From assembly GCA_963717085.1 (NCBI GenBank), contig CAVQVM010000015.1, positions 368,122-432,121 of the forward strand: a stretch of DNA of 64,000 nt, in the 5' to 3' direction. The DNA is from DASQUK01 sp963717085. GTDB lineage: Bacteria; Actinomycetota; Acidimicrobiia; Acidimicrobiales; VFJN01. Under the pieces are notes generated by a model, which was not told where the DNA came from, did no database searches, and worked only from the letters and a program-made list of their open reading frames with translations. The translations under genes were made by a program, and so were the position numbers. Shown here in pieces: positions 25,154-33,904 of the stretch; the stretch's first letter is position 1; each line of letters opens with the position of its first letter.

Positions 25154-25302
25154 TCGACCCCTCAGGACCTGAGCGGATAGGCACGTCATCTGGGCTCTCG
25201 GTGGTCAGCGCTGTTGGAGGCCGAGCAGTGTGGCCTGGGCTCACGCTGCAAATCCCGTACTGTTCAATGCCCACTTGCGGGCCTATCCGCTCGACCCCTC
25301 AG
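25154..25302. repeat. Nested direct and inverted repeats between the LuxR and FAD-oxidoreductase genes
   Basis: TCGACCCCTCAG occurs at 25154-25165 and 25291-25302 (identical direct repeat). GAGCGGATAGGC (25171-25182) is exactly complementary to GCCTATCCGCTC (25281-25292). CTCAGG-A-CCTGAG at about 25161-25173 is a further palindrome. The right copy includes the stop of the LuxR gene. The intervening sequence is otherwise featureless. Confidence 0.6.
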
Positions 25303-28300
25303 TTGCCGAGCAGGCCCCGGCGGCGGGCGATGGCGGCAGCCTCGCCCCGGGTCCCGGCGCTCAGCTTGGCCAGGAGGCGCGACACGTGCACGCTTGCCGT
25401 CTTCTCGCTGATGAACAGCCGCTCGCCGATCTGCCGGTTGGTCAGCCCCTCGGCCACCAGCGCCAGCACCTCGGACTCCCGGGGCGTCAGGACGGGCCCG
25501 GCGCCATCGCCCGGGGCCGAGCTGTCACCGGAGGTGGGGCCGGGACCCAGGTCGAATCGGGCCCGGCGGGCCAGGCGCTCGATCGCCGCCGTCAGCGGCA
25601 CCGCCCGCAGCGTCGTGGCGGCGTTGTGGGAACTGCGCAGGTCGGCCGCCACGCGGTCGCGGTCGCCGCCGGCGGCCAGCATGGCCTCGGCGCCCCGGAA
25701 CCGAGCGTACGCGGCGGCATAGGGGAACCCGATGCCGTCCCAAATCGTGACCGCCTCCCGCCAGAGGTCGGGGTCGGGCCGGTCCGCGAGCCGGCTCATC
25801 TCGGCCCGCCCCGTGAGTTGCGCCGCAAACGTCTCACACGTGGGCGGCGCATGGCGGACCCTGGCCTGGCCCGCCAGCTCGTCCAGCCGCTCCATCAGGC
25901 CGGTGGCGATGCCACCGGGATCGTCCCTCCGAGGCGAGGACCCACCTGGGGCCCGGCGGGGGGCGACGGCCCTGTCGGCCTCGGCACGCAGCCCCACCGC
26001 CGCCAGGCGGGCCTCGAACTCAGGATCTCCGGTGTGTGCCAGCAGCCCCAGGCCGGTGGCCACCTCGCCGCGGGCATCGTCGAAGCGCTCCTGCCAGGTG
26101 GCCAGCTCGGCGAGCGCGCGATGCAGCAGCCCGTTGAGCCGGCCGTCGCCCACCTGGTGGCACCAGGCCCGTGCCGTCTCGAGGCGCTCGCGGGCCAGGT
26201 CGTGGTCGCCACGGTCGACGGCCAGCGCCCCCGACACCAGGGTCCGGGTCACGGCGGTGACCGCCGACTCGCCGCCGCCATACGGCGCGGTGGCTGCCCC
26301 AGCCCCGCCGGTCCCCAGCAGGCGCTCGGCCTCGTCCCAGCGGCCCAGCTGGTGGAGGGCGGCGGCGCCGATGCTGCCCATCAGCGAGGGCGACGGCTCG
26401 CCCGACCCCGGGGACAGGAACCCGATCAGGTCGACGAGGTCGCCCCCGCGGCGCGCTTCGACCAGCGTGCGCCACAGGTGGACGTAGGCACCGGCCACCT
26501 CGGCCAGGTCACCCAGGCCGACCGCGATCAGCCCCGCCTGATGGAGCTGGCCGATGGCCTCGTCGGTCCGGGCCTCTGCGGCGAGCGCGAGGCCGAGCAC
26601 GTGGCGGGCCTGGCCCTCCCCCTTCGCGTCGTCGATGGGCAGTGCCAGGGCGATGGCCTCCTCGGCGCGGGCACGGGCTTCGCCGTGGCGCCCGGCCCGC
26701 TCCAGGGCGTGGCCGTGGGCCTGGACCACCCCCACCCGCGCCGGGCTCGGGGGCCGCTCGGGGACGAGCGCGACCGCCCGTTCGTAGGACTCCAGGGCCT
26801 CGGCGTCGCGGCCCGCCCGCATGAGGTACCAGCCCCGGCGCTCCTGCAGCACGCCGGCGCGGGTCGGATCGCCGCGCACCGTGCCCGTGTCCAGGGCCTC
26901 GCCGACGAGGGTCAGCGCCCTGGTGATGGCGCCGGCACGGCTGGCGGCGTCGGCGGCCCGCGCCAGCAGCTCGCCCCGATCGCACCCGGTCGCGGCGATC
27001 GGGTCGACGGCGCGATCCCAGAGGCGCACGCTCCTCTCCAGGTAGCGATGCGCTTCCGGAACGGCGAACGCCTGCTCGGCGGCGAAGCCCGCCCTGACCG
27101 CGGCGCCGAGGGCGGCGTCGTAGTCTCCGGCGGCCGACCAGTGGTGTGCCAGCCGTGCCCAGCGGTCGCCCCGGTCGGAACGGCCCGCCGGCCCGACGTC
27201 CCCCGGAACGTCGGCGAGCAGAGCGTGCGCGTAGGCCCGGTGGAGGCGCCTCAGCTCCCCGGGCAGGACCTCGTCGAGGACGGCCTCGTGCACCAGGGCG
27301 TGGCGGAAGCGGTACCCGCCGAGCTCGTTGTCGACGATGAGGAGCTGGTGGTCGACGCAGGCGCGCAGGCCGTCCGCCAGCTGGTCGTCGCCTGCACCGC
27401 CGGTGCCCGCAAGCTCGGCGACCCGGGCCAGGAGGTCGTGCTCGACCTGGCGCCCACCCACGGCGCAGGCCCGGAGCGTGGCCGCCGCGTCGGGGGACAT
27501 CCGCCCGACGCGGCTGAGCACGGCATCGCGCAGATGTGGGGGCATGGGTGCGTCCGGGTCACCGGCGATCGCGGCCACCAGTTCCTCGACGAACAGTGGG
27601 TTGCCGTCGGACCGGTCCGCGATGCCGGCGGCCAGCTCGGCGCTCGGCGGGCCGCCGAGGAGGGCGCTGGCCAGTTCCACCACCTCGCCCCTGTCCAGGC
27701 GCCGGAGACGCACCTGCGTGACCCCGCGGCGTGTCAGCTCCGCCAGGAGATCCTGCAGGCCACGGCGCCGGCCCCCGTCATCGGTGCGGTAGGTGGCGGC
27801 GAGCATGAGCGGCAGGTGGCGGGCGCCGGTACTGAGCAGCGTGATCAGGTCGTCGGTCGAGCGGTCGGCCCAATGGATGTCCTCGATGACCAGCACCACC
27901 GGGCCCTGTGCCGTGAGGCGGTCGAGGAGGCTCAGCAACAGCTCGAAGACCCGGGCCCGCCCGAACGGGTCTGGGGCGGGGGCGGCCGCCGCGGGTGCGG
28001 CCGGCGAGGTGCCGGCGGGCGGGCTTCCTAGCGCCGCCCGGAGCGGGCCGATGGTGGCGCCTCCCTCGTCGGCCGGTAGCTCGCGCTCCAGCGTTCGCAG
28101 GATGTCGACGAACGGCGCGTAGGGCAGGCCGCCCTCCTCCAGGTCCAGGCAGTGCCCGACGAGGACCCGGGCCCCGGTACGCCGAGCGTGGGCACCCAGC
28201 TCTCGCACCAGCCGACTCTTGCCGACCCCTGCCTCCCCGCCGACGAGCGCGGTCGTGGCTCGGCCGGCCCGGGCGTTGTCGAACGCCTCGATCAGCGCCG

Positions 28301-28352
28301 TCAGCTCCGGGACCCGCCCGACGAACGCCGGCGTAGAACCACGACTCATCAT
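25299..28352 (-). CDS. LuxR-family AAA/TPR transcriptional regulator (LAL type)
   Basis: 1017 residues. An N-terminal STAND ATPase begins FVGRVPELTALIEAF, with Walker A GGEAGVGKS near 35 and Walker B VVLVIEDIHWADRS near 145. A long TPR-like helical middle follows. The C-terminal LuxR helix-turn-helix (LTPRESEVLALVAEGLTNRQ, then IGERLFISEKTASVHVSRLL) lies at about 955-1012. This is a large ATP-binding LuxR regulator; inducer unknown. Tandem ATG codons at 28352 and 28349 give the start; an upstream extension to 28961 is antisense to the divergent 157-residue protein. Divergent start-to-start spacing is 57 bp. Confidence 0.9.
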   Translation of the reverse strand: MMSRGSTPAFVGRVPELTALIEAFDNARAGRATTALVGGEAGVGKSRLVRELGAHARRTGARVLVGHCLDLEEGGLPYAPFVDILRTLERELPADEGGATIGPLRAALGSPPAGTSPAAPAAAAPAPDPFGRARVFELLLSLLDRLTAQGPVVLVIEDIHWADRSTDDLITLLSTGARHLPLMLAATYRTDDGGRRRGLQDLLAELTRRGVTQVRLRRLDRGEVVELASALLGGPPSAELAAGIADRSDGNPLFVEELVAAIAGDPDAPMPPHLRDAVLSRVGRMSPDAAATLRACAVGGRQVEHDLLARVAELAGTGGAGDDQLADGLRACVDHQLLIVDNELGGYRFRHALVHEAVLDEVLPGELRRLHRAYAHALLADVPGDVGPAGRSDRGDRWARLAHHWSAAGDYDAALGAAVRAGFAAEQAFAVPEAHRYLERSVRLWDRAVDPIAATGCDRGELLARAADAASRAGAITRALTLVGEALDTGTVRGDPTRAGVLQERRGWYLMRAGRDAEALESYERAVALVPERPPSPARVGVVQAHGHALERAGRHGEARARAEEAIALALPIDDAKGEGQARHVLGLALAAEARTDEAIGQLHQAGLIAVGLGDLAEVAGAYVHLWRTLVEARRGGDLVDLIGFLSPGSGEPSPSLMGSIGAAALHQLGRWDEAERLLGTGGAGAATAPYGGGESAVTAVTRTLVSGALAVDRGDHDLARERLETARAWCHQVGDGRLNGLLHRALAELATWQERFDDARGEVATGLGLLAHTGDPEFEARLAAVGLRAEADRAVAPRRAPGGSSPRRDDPGGIATGLMERLDELAGQARVRHAPPTCETFAAQLTGRAEMSRLADRPDPDLWREAVTIWDGIGFPYAAAYARFRGAEAMLAAGGDRDRVAADLRSSHNAATTLRAVPLTAAIERLARRARFDLGPGPTSGDSSAPGDGAGPVLTPRESEVLALVAEGLTNRQIGERLFISEKTASVHVSRLLAKLSAGTRGEAAAIARRRGLLGN

Positions 28353-28397
28353 GGTCACGGCACTACATCCTCGCATCGAGCGCAGGCCGCGGGACGT

Positions 28398-28403
28398 TAG
28401 TTT
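28398..28403 (+). promoter_or_regulatory. Leaderless -10 for the 157-residue membrane-anchored protein
   Basis: TAGTTT, then 6 nt, then GTG at 28410; no Shine-Dalgarno. Confidence 0.5.
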
Positions 28404-28409
28404 GCCGGG

Positions 28410-28883
28410 GTGGTCTGGCTGTTCGCCGTGCTCGCCGCCATCGCCGTGTTCGCCATCGCCGCGGTCACGGTGGGGCGCGAGGCGTTCCGCCTCGGCCACC
28501 AGCCGCCGCCGACGATCTTCGACCTCGACGAGGCCGTGGGCCATGTCGCCGACGACCTGCCGGCGGAGGCGCAGGCCCGGCTGACCTATGACGAGGTCCG
28601 CACGTTGATCCGGGCCGAGATCGAGCATCTCGAGGACGAAGGGGTGCTGGCCGCGCCCGGTCAGGAGGTCCGGCTCGATGCGGGAGCGACGCCCGACGTG
28701 GTGTTGGCGGACGACGAGGCGGTGGCGGTGGTGCTGGGACGGGCGGAGGCGGCCGGCCTCGACGTCAGCGACCAGGACGTGTACCACGTGATCGAGTCGC
28801 TCCACGGCTACCTGGCGAGCATCGGTGCGGTCGGCCCCCGCGCCGGCCCGCCGACGCCCCCCGGCAACGGGCAGGGCGGGTGA
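28410..28883 (+). CDS. Small membrane-anchored protein of unknown function
   Basis: 157 residues. One N-terminal hydrophobic helix (VWLFAVLAAIAVFAIAAVTV) is followed by a soluble, acidic alpha/beta domain with FDLDEAVGHVADDLP, an EVRTLIRAEIEHLEDEGV helix and DQDVYHVIESLHGYL. It ends in a Pro/Gly tail. It looks like a single-pass protein facing the cytosol. No catalytic motif is seen and I cannot name a family. GTG 28410 is set by the -10 TAGTTT 6 nt upstream. Downstream, the ABC exporter operon converges on it with a 16-nt gap. Confidence 0.8.
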   Translation: MVWLFAVLAAIAVFAIAAVTVGREAFRLGHQPPPTIFDLDEAVGHVADDLPAEAQARLTYDEVRTLIRAEIEHLEDEGVLAAPGQEVRLDAGATPDVVLADDEAVAVVLGRAEAAGLDVSDQDVYHVIESLHGYLASIGAVGPRAGPPTPPGNGQGG

Positions 28884-28899
28884 GGGCTGGCCGGGCCCG

Positions 28900-30825
28900 T
28901 CAGACCTCGCCGTCGCCGTCCGTGCGGGTATTGCCCAGCCAGCTCTCGTAGAGCCCGGCATAGGTACCCCCGGCGGCCACCAGCTCGGTGTGACTGCCGC
29001 GCTCCACGATCCGACCCTGGTCGAACACCAGCACCAGGTCGGCGGCCTCGGCGGTCGAGAGCCGGTGGGCGATCGACACCATCGTCCGCCCCTCGGCCAG
29101 CCTGGCCAGGGCCTGCGTGAGCGCCCGCTCGGTCTCGGGGTCCACGGCGCTGGTGGCCTCGTCCAGGACCAGCAGACCGGGGTCGCCGAGCTGCGCCCGT
29201 GCCAGCGCCACCAGCTGGCGCTCGCCGACCGAGAGGCTGCCGCCGCGTTCGCCCACGGGGGTGTCCAGCCCCAGCGGCAGCTCGTCGAGCCACCAGGTCA
29301 GCCCCAGCTCCGCGAACGCCCGGCGCACGTCGTCGTCACCCGACCCGGCGCGTCCGACGCGCACGTTCTCGCCCAGGCTGGCGTCGAACAGGAAGCCGTC
29401 CTGCGGGACCAGCCGAACCGCTCGGCGCCGCTCGTCGGGGCGCACGGCACGCAGGTCGACGCCCCCGAGCCGCACGTCCCCGATCGACGGATCGGCGAGG
29501 CGGCACAGCAACTTGGCGAAGGTCGTCTTGCCCGATCCGGTCTCGCCCACGACGGCCACGGAGCTTCCTGCCGGCACCCGCACGCCGACGTCGTGGAGGA
29601 CCGGAACCCCGTCGCGGTAGGCGAACCCCAGGTCGGCCACCTCTACCTCCAGCGCACCGTGGGGGAGCGGCTGGCCCGGCTCCGGCTCGGGGAGGTCGAT
29701 CGGGGTCGCCAGCACCCCCAGGACCTTGCGCCAGCCGGCGATCGCGATCTGCGTCTGGTCGAGGATCTCCGACAGCTCGGCGATGGGGTTGAGGAGCAGC
29801 CCGATGAGGAACAGGAAGGCGATGATCTCGCCGACCCCCAGGCCCCACCCGGGCCCGTAGACGACACCGGCGACGGCCACGCCCGCCAGGGCGACCGACC
29901 CGAACAGGTCGCCCAGCGGGAACATGAGCGCGAAGTAGCGGGCGGCATCGATGTAGGCGCGGTACTGGCGGTCGATGGCGGCCCGCAGGCGCGAGCGGCT
30001 GCGCTCCTCCAGCCCGTAGGCCTGGATCACCGGGGCGCCGGTCACCGTCTCGGACACCTCCGACAGCGAATCGCCCACGCTCGTCCGCACCCGATCCTGG
30101 GCGGCGAGCTGGCGGCGCTGCAGGCGCGGCAGCAGCAGCGCCACGGGCACGAACGAGGCGACGGCGATCAGCGCCAGGTGCCAGTCGTAGGCGGCCATCA
30201 CGGCGACGGTGGCGACGATGAGGAAGCTGTCGACGATCCACGCCACCGCCCCCCACTCCATGAACTGGGCCAAGGTCTCGATGTCGCTCGTGACCCGGGC
30301 CACCAGTGCCCCGCGGCGCTGCTCGTTGTGCTCGGCCATCGACAGCCGGTGGATGTGGTCGAAGGCGCGCACCCGCAGCCCGAGCAGGCTGTTCTCCGAC
30401 GCCCGCACCAGCCGGAGGTAGGTGGCGCGGTTGGCCAGGTACAGCAGGACCACGCCGACGGCGGTGAGCGCGCAGGCGGGATAGACGAAGCCCGGGCGAA
30501 ACGCCCCATCCTGCGACACCCCGCGATCGAGGATCTGCTGGATCAGGACCGGCACCGCCAGCTTGCCCGCGGCGGTGGCGAGCGCCATCAGCGCGGTGAA
30601 GAACATGCCCTGGCGCAGCTCCGGCGTGGCCGCCACCCCGCGGCGCAGGACCGCGAGCGCCCCCGCCTCGAGGACGTGCGTTTCACCCGGGGTAGGGGAC
30701 GGGTGAGGTCGCTCCTCGTCGCTCGCCCCGGGTGGCGCGGTCTCGGCCAGCACGCCGACCGCGGCGTCGTGCGGATCCGGCGCCGCCGGCACGTCCACAG
30801 GGGTGTCGCGCGCGTCGACGGTCAC
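28900..30825 (-). CDS. ABC exporter half-transporter (permease-ATPase), consensus Walker B subunit
   Basis: 641 residues: a proline-rich N-terminal tail, six-helix exporter domain (about 80-370) and a C-terminal ATPase. Walker A is GETGSGKTT, the signature is LSVGERQ (degenerate; LSGGQ expected) and Walker B LLVLDEATSAVD keeps the catalytic Glu. The start is a GTG whose last bases overlap the stop of the upstream half-transporter (GTGA), so the two are translationally coupled and form a heterodimer. The degenerate signature fits the partner's altered Walker B: one ATP site is consensus, the other degenerate, as in TM287/288- or BmrCD-type multidrug or lipid exporters. Substrate unknown. Confidence 0.92.
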   Translation of the reverse strand: MTVDARDTPVDVPAAPDPHDAAVGVLAETAPPGASDEERPHPSPTPGETHVLEAGALAVLRRGVAATPELRQGMFFTALMALATAAGKLAVPVLIQQILDRGVSQDGAFRPGFVYPACALTAVGVVLLYLANRATYLRLVRASENSLLGLRVRAFDHIHRLSMAEHNEQRRGALVARVTSDIETLAQFMEWGAVAWIVDSFLIVATVAVMAAYDWHLALIAVASFVPVALLLPRLQRRQLAAQDRVRTSVGDSLSEVSETVTGAPVIQAYGLEERSRSRLRAAIDRQYRAYIDAARYFALMFPLGDLFGSVALAGVAVAGVVYGPGWGLGVGEIIAFLFLIGLLLNPIAELSEILDQTQIAIAGWRKVLGVLATPIDLPEPEPGQPLPHGALEVEVADLGFAYRDGVPVLHDVGVRVPAGSSVAVVGETGSGKTTFAKLLCRLADPSIGDVRLGGVDLRAVRPDERRRAVRLVPQDGFLFDASLGENVRVGRAGSGDDDVRRAFAELGLTWWLDELPLGLDTPVGERGGSLSVGERQLVALARAQLGDPGLLVLDEATSAVDPETERALTQALARLAEGRTMVSIAHRLSTAEAADLVLVFDQGRIVERGSHTELVAAGGTYAGLYESWLGNTRTDGDGEV

Positions 30826-32615
30826 GCCGCATCCAGTTCATAGGCGCGTGCGAGGGAGGCGTATGCCGGCACCGAGGCGAGCAGCTCCCGGTGGGTGCCG
30901 CTGGCGGCGATGCGGCCGCCGTCCAGGAACAGGACGCGGTCGGCCAGCCCGATCGTCGACAGGCGGTGGGCCACGACCAGCGTGGTGGCGCGCAGCGTGT
31001 CGGGGAGGCCGTCGAGGATCTGCCGCTCGACGGTGGCGTCGACCGCCGACGTGGCATCGTCGAGCATCAGGAGGCCGGGCCGGCGCAGCAGGGCCCGGGC
31101 CAGGGCCAGGCGCTGGCGCTGGCCGCCCGAGAGCGTGACGCCCCGCTCGCCCAGCGGCTGGTCGAGGCCGAGCGGCAGCCGCTCCACGAAGCGCCGGGCG
31201 CGGGCGGCATCGAGCGCCCAGTGCAGATCATCATCCGAGGCGTCCCAGCCGAGCGCGAGGTTCTCGCGCACCGTGGCGGCGAACAGGAACGCCTCCTGGA
31301 ACACGAGGGCAACCGCCGAGCGCAGCGACGCCGGATCGGCCCTGGACAGTTCGACGCCCGCGAGCCGGACCGCACCGCCGGTCGGCTGGTAGAGGTGGGC
31401 GAGCAGGTGGCACAGGGTCGACTTTCCCGACCCGGTGGCGCCGACCAGGGCGACGACCTCGCCGGGCGTCAACGCGAGGTCGACGCCGGCCAACACCGGA
31501 TCGGCGTCCGCGGCATAGGCGAAGCTCAACGCCCGCACGTCGACGGCCAGCGGCCCATCCGGCAGCGGGGTTCCGGCTCCCTCGGCCGGGGCCGGGCGCG
31601 TCGGCGAAGCGAGGACTTCGGTGATCCGGTCGGAGGCGACGACCGCCCGGGGCAGCTCCTCCAGCAGGAACCCCACGACGCGCATCGGAAACGTGAGGAT
31701 CGTGAACAGCGCCATGGCCTGGACCAGCTGCCCGGTGGTGATCACGCCCTCGGCCACCCGCCAGGAGCCCAGAGCGAGCAGGGCGATCATCCCGAGGTTG
31801 GGGAGGGCGTCGAGTACCGGCTCGAACGTGGCCCGCAGCCGGCCAACGGCCAGCCGGGCGGTGCGGAGCTCGCGGGCGACGACCGACAGGCGCTCGACCT
31901 CGCGGGCCTCGAGGCCCAGCGTCTTCACCAGGAGCGCACCCTCGAACGACTCGTGGGCCACGCTCGACACCTCGCCCAGGCGCGCCTGGGTACGGCTCGC
32001 CGGGGCCTCCACCCGGCGGCTGTAGAGCTGGTTGAGGATCGCCAGCGACGGGAACAGCGCCAGCCCCACCAGCATCAGCACCGGGTCGATCAGGGCGAGG
32101 CTCACGATCGACAAACCGATCAGCACCACGACGCCCAGCGACAGCGGCAGGGGCATGATCACCGTGATCGCCCGCTCGACATCGGCATCAGCGTGGGCCA
32201 GGAGCTGCCCCGTGGGGTGCGAGCCGAAGTACTCGAGGGGGACACGCAGGTACGTGTCGGTGATGCGGCGGAACCAGGTGCGGTGCATGCCCCGCGCCGT
32301 CATGTTGCCGAAGTAGCGGCGGAGCACGACGCCTGCCGATCGGAGGAGCGCGACGGCGAGGATCGCGCCGGCGGCGGCGGCGATCGCCGCACCCGACACG
32401 CCGTCGTCGAATCCCGGGATGATGACGCGGTCCGTGACCTCGCCGAGCAACAGGGACCCGGCGACAGCCATCGACCCGTACAGCACCGATCCGAGCACCG
32501 ACACCGCGAACGGGCGCGGATGCGCACGCACGCTGATCCACAGCACGTGGGCCCCACGCCGCAGGAGCGAGCGCTCGGCCGGGGCGGGCTGGGGGGAGAC
32601 ATCGACGACGGACAT
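30822..32615 (-). CDS. ABC exporter half-transporter, degenerate Walker B subunit
   Basis: 597 residues: six-helix exporter domain, then ATPase with Walker A GATGSGKST, canonical signature LSGGQRQRLALAR and Walker B LLMLDDATSAVD, in which Asp replaces the catalytic Glu. Paired with the downstream subunit this gives an asymmetric heterodimer. The ATG at 32615 is chosen over the upstream ATG at 32675, which would lie on top of the divergent small gene's start. No accessory substrate-binding protein is present, as expected for an exporter. Confidence 0.92.
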   Translation of the reverse strand: MSVVDVSPQPAPAERSLLRRGAHVLWISVRAHPRPFAVSVLGSVLYGSMAVAGSLLLGEVTDRVIIPGFDDGVSGAAIAAAAGAILAVALLRSAGVVLRRYFGNMTARGMHRTWFRRITDTYLRVPLEYFGSHPTGQLLAHADADVERAITVIMPLPLSLGVVVLIGLSIVSLALIDPVLMLVGLALFPSLAILNQLYSRRVEAPASRTQARLGEVSSVAHESFEGALLVKTLGLEAREVERLSVVARELRTARLAVGRLRATFEPVLDALPNLGMIALLALGSWRVAEGVITTGQLVQAMALFTILTFPMRVVGFLLEELPRAVVASDRITEVLASPTRPAPAEGAGTPLPDGPLAVDVRALSFAYAADADPVLAGVDLALTPGEVVALVGATGSGKSTLCHLLAHLYQPTGGAVRLAGVELSRADPASLRSAVALVFQEAFLFAATVRENLALGWDASDDDLHWALDAARARRFVERLPLGLDQPLGERGVTLSGGQRQRLALARALLRRPGLLMLDDATSAVDATVERQILDGLPDTLRATTLVVAHRLSTIGLADRVLFLDGGRIAASGTHRELLASVPAYASLARAYELDAA

Positions 32616-32662
32616 GGCCGCAGCGAGTCTGCCGGAACTACGCCGGATTCGTGCCCCCGGTG

Positions 32663-32668
32663 TACGGT
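32663..32668 (+). promoter_or_regulatory. Leaderless -10 for the 84-residue protein
   Basis: TACGGT, 6 nt, then ATG at 32675. Confidence 0.5.
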
Positions 32669-32674
32669 CCGACA

Positions 32675-32929
32675 ATGGAGCGGCTGGGCCGGTTCGAGAA
32701 CTACCAGTTCCTGGGCGACAAGCGCAGCCAGGTCGTCCATGACATCGACCACGTTCCCGAGGACCACGAGAGCGCCATCGCCGAGCTGTTAGAGGCCGAG
32801 GCGTTCACCTGCTTCGGACCTGACGCGCTGCCCGAGGCACACAACCGCGGGTACCGACTGTGCCGGACGTGTCGGCGCGCCCGCCACGCCGCGGGCGTCG
32901 ACGACGAGGCACGGAGCACAGCGGCCTGA
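32675..32929 (+). CDS. Small protein with a CxxC motif, function unknown
   Basis: 84 residues. It begins MERLGRFENYQFLGDKRSQVVHD, has an acidic middle (DHVPEDHESAIAELLEAEAF) and ends with TCFGPDALPEAHNRGYRLCRTC, where CRTC and the earlier single Cys could form a partial zinc site. No membrane segment. The ATG at 32675 is fixed by TACGGT 6 nt upstream; a GTG at 32651 is less likely. It lies 60 bp from the divergent ABC gene start and 28 nt before the alpha/beta hydrolase gene, so it may be cotranscribed with the latter. Not recognised. Confidence 0.7.
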   Translation: MERLGRFENYQFLGDKRSQVVHDIDHVPEDHESAIAELLEAEAFTCFGPDALPEAHNRGYRLCRTCRRARHAAGVDDEARSTAA

Positions 32930-32957
32930 CGGCCGCGACACTGCGCACGTCGTGGCC

Positions 32958-33707
32958 ATGGACGAGCGCATCGTGTCGAGCGGGCTGAAGCTCGCCGCGC
33001 ATGTCGCGCGGCCACCGGGGCGGCCGAGCGGGCCACCGCCGGCGGTCGTCCTGTGCCACGGCTATCCGTCGGCCACCGAGTCCGGGGTCACGACCCCCGA
33101 GCTGGCGGACCGCATCGCCACCGAGATGGGCTGGGTGGGGCTCGCCTTCGCGTTCCGCGGATGCGGCGACTCGGAGGGCCAGTTCTCCCTGGTCGGCTGG
33201 CTCGACGACATCGGCGCCGCGGTGTCGTACGCCGAGCGCGAGCTGCAGCCCCTGGGGATCTGGCTCGCCGGGTTCGGCACCGGCGGGGCGCTGTCGGTGT
33301 GCGCCGGCGCCCGCGACCCGCGGGTCCAGGGGGTGGCAGCGGTGGGGGCCCCGGGCGATTTCGACGACTGGGCGGGGCATCCCCGCCGCCTGCTCGAGCA
33401 CGGCCGCGACGTGGCGGTGATCACCGACCCGGCGTTCCCGCCCGCGTTCGACGCCTGGGCGCGGGAGCTCAAGGAGGTGCGGGCCGTGGCGTGCGCGTCG
33501 AAGTACGCGCCGCGTCCGCTGCTGGTGGTCCACGGCAGCGAGGACGAGGCCGTGCCCCCGTTCGACGCCCGGGTCCTCGCCGACGCCCACGGCTCGGCCG
33601 AGCTGCGCTTCATCAACGGCGCCGGCCACGAGCTGCGCCACGACCCCCGCGCGGTGGCGGTCCTCCTGGGCTGGCTCGACCGCCAACGCCACAACCTGCA
33701 CCGCTAG
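32958..33707 (+). CDS. Alpha/beta-hydrolase-fold protein lacking the usual serine
   Basis: 249 residues. The fold is clear: VVLCHGYPS (oxyanion loop), FRGCGDSEGQF, HGSEDEAVP (acid) and INGAGHELRH (His). The nucleophile elbow reads AGFGTGG: Gly stands where GxSxG requires Ser. The protein may therefore be a non-hydrolytic member or use another residue. The closest general type is the small serine-aminopeptidase/dienelactone-hydrolase-like group. ATG 32958 and GTG 32952 are both possible; neither has a ribosome site. A 10-bp-arm hairpin follows at 33752-33794. Confidence 0.8.
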   Translation: MDERIVSSGLKLAAHVARPPGRPSGPPPAVVLCHGYPSATESGVTTPELADRIATEMGWVGLAFAFRGCGDSEGQFSLVGWLDDIGAAVSYAERELQPLGIWLAGFGTGGALSVCAGARDPRVQGVAAVGAPGDFDDWAGHPRRLLEHGRDVAVITDPAFPPAFDAWARELKEVRAVACASKYAPRPLLVVHGSEDEAVPPFDARVLADAHGSAELRFINGAGHELRHDPRAVAVLLGWLDRQRHNLHR

Positions 33708-33751
33708 GCGGGGCGGCGGCTGACGGCTGCGGCGGCGGCCGTGGCGGCGTT

Positions 33752-33794
33752 CCGGCGTTCGGATGTACCGGATTTCGTCGATTTCGAACGCCGG
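33752..33794. terminator. Hairpin downstream of the alpha/beta hydrolase gene
   Basis: CCGGCGTTCG (33752-33761) pairs perfectly with CGAACGCCGG (33785-33794), loop 23 nt. It lies 45 nt after the stop; no T-run. Confidence 0.5.
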
Positions 33795-33836
33795 TTCGCC
33801 AGGTTCGCCGGCCCGATCCAACCCGCCGACAGCGAT

Positions 33837-33853
33837 TCACCCCACCGGGGTGA
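33837..33853. promoter_or_regulatory. TCACCC-N5-GGGTGA dyad upstream of DUF1269 gene
   Basis: TCACCC (33837-33842) and GGGTGA (33848-33853), 51 nt before the ATG at 33905. The same spaced dyad recurs at 37411-37427 and 41269-41285. Confidence 0.55.
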
Positions 33854-33904
33854 TCACGACGCTCATGGCCGGGCGAGACCTTGGGGTCCCGAAAAGGAGG
33901 CCCG

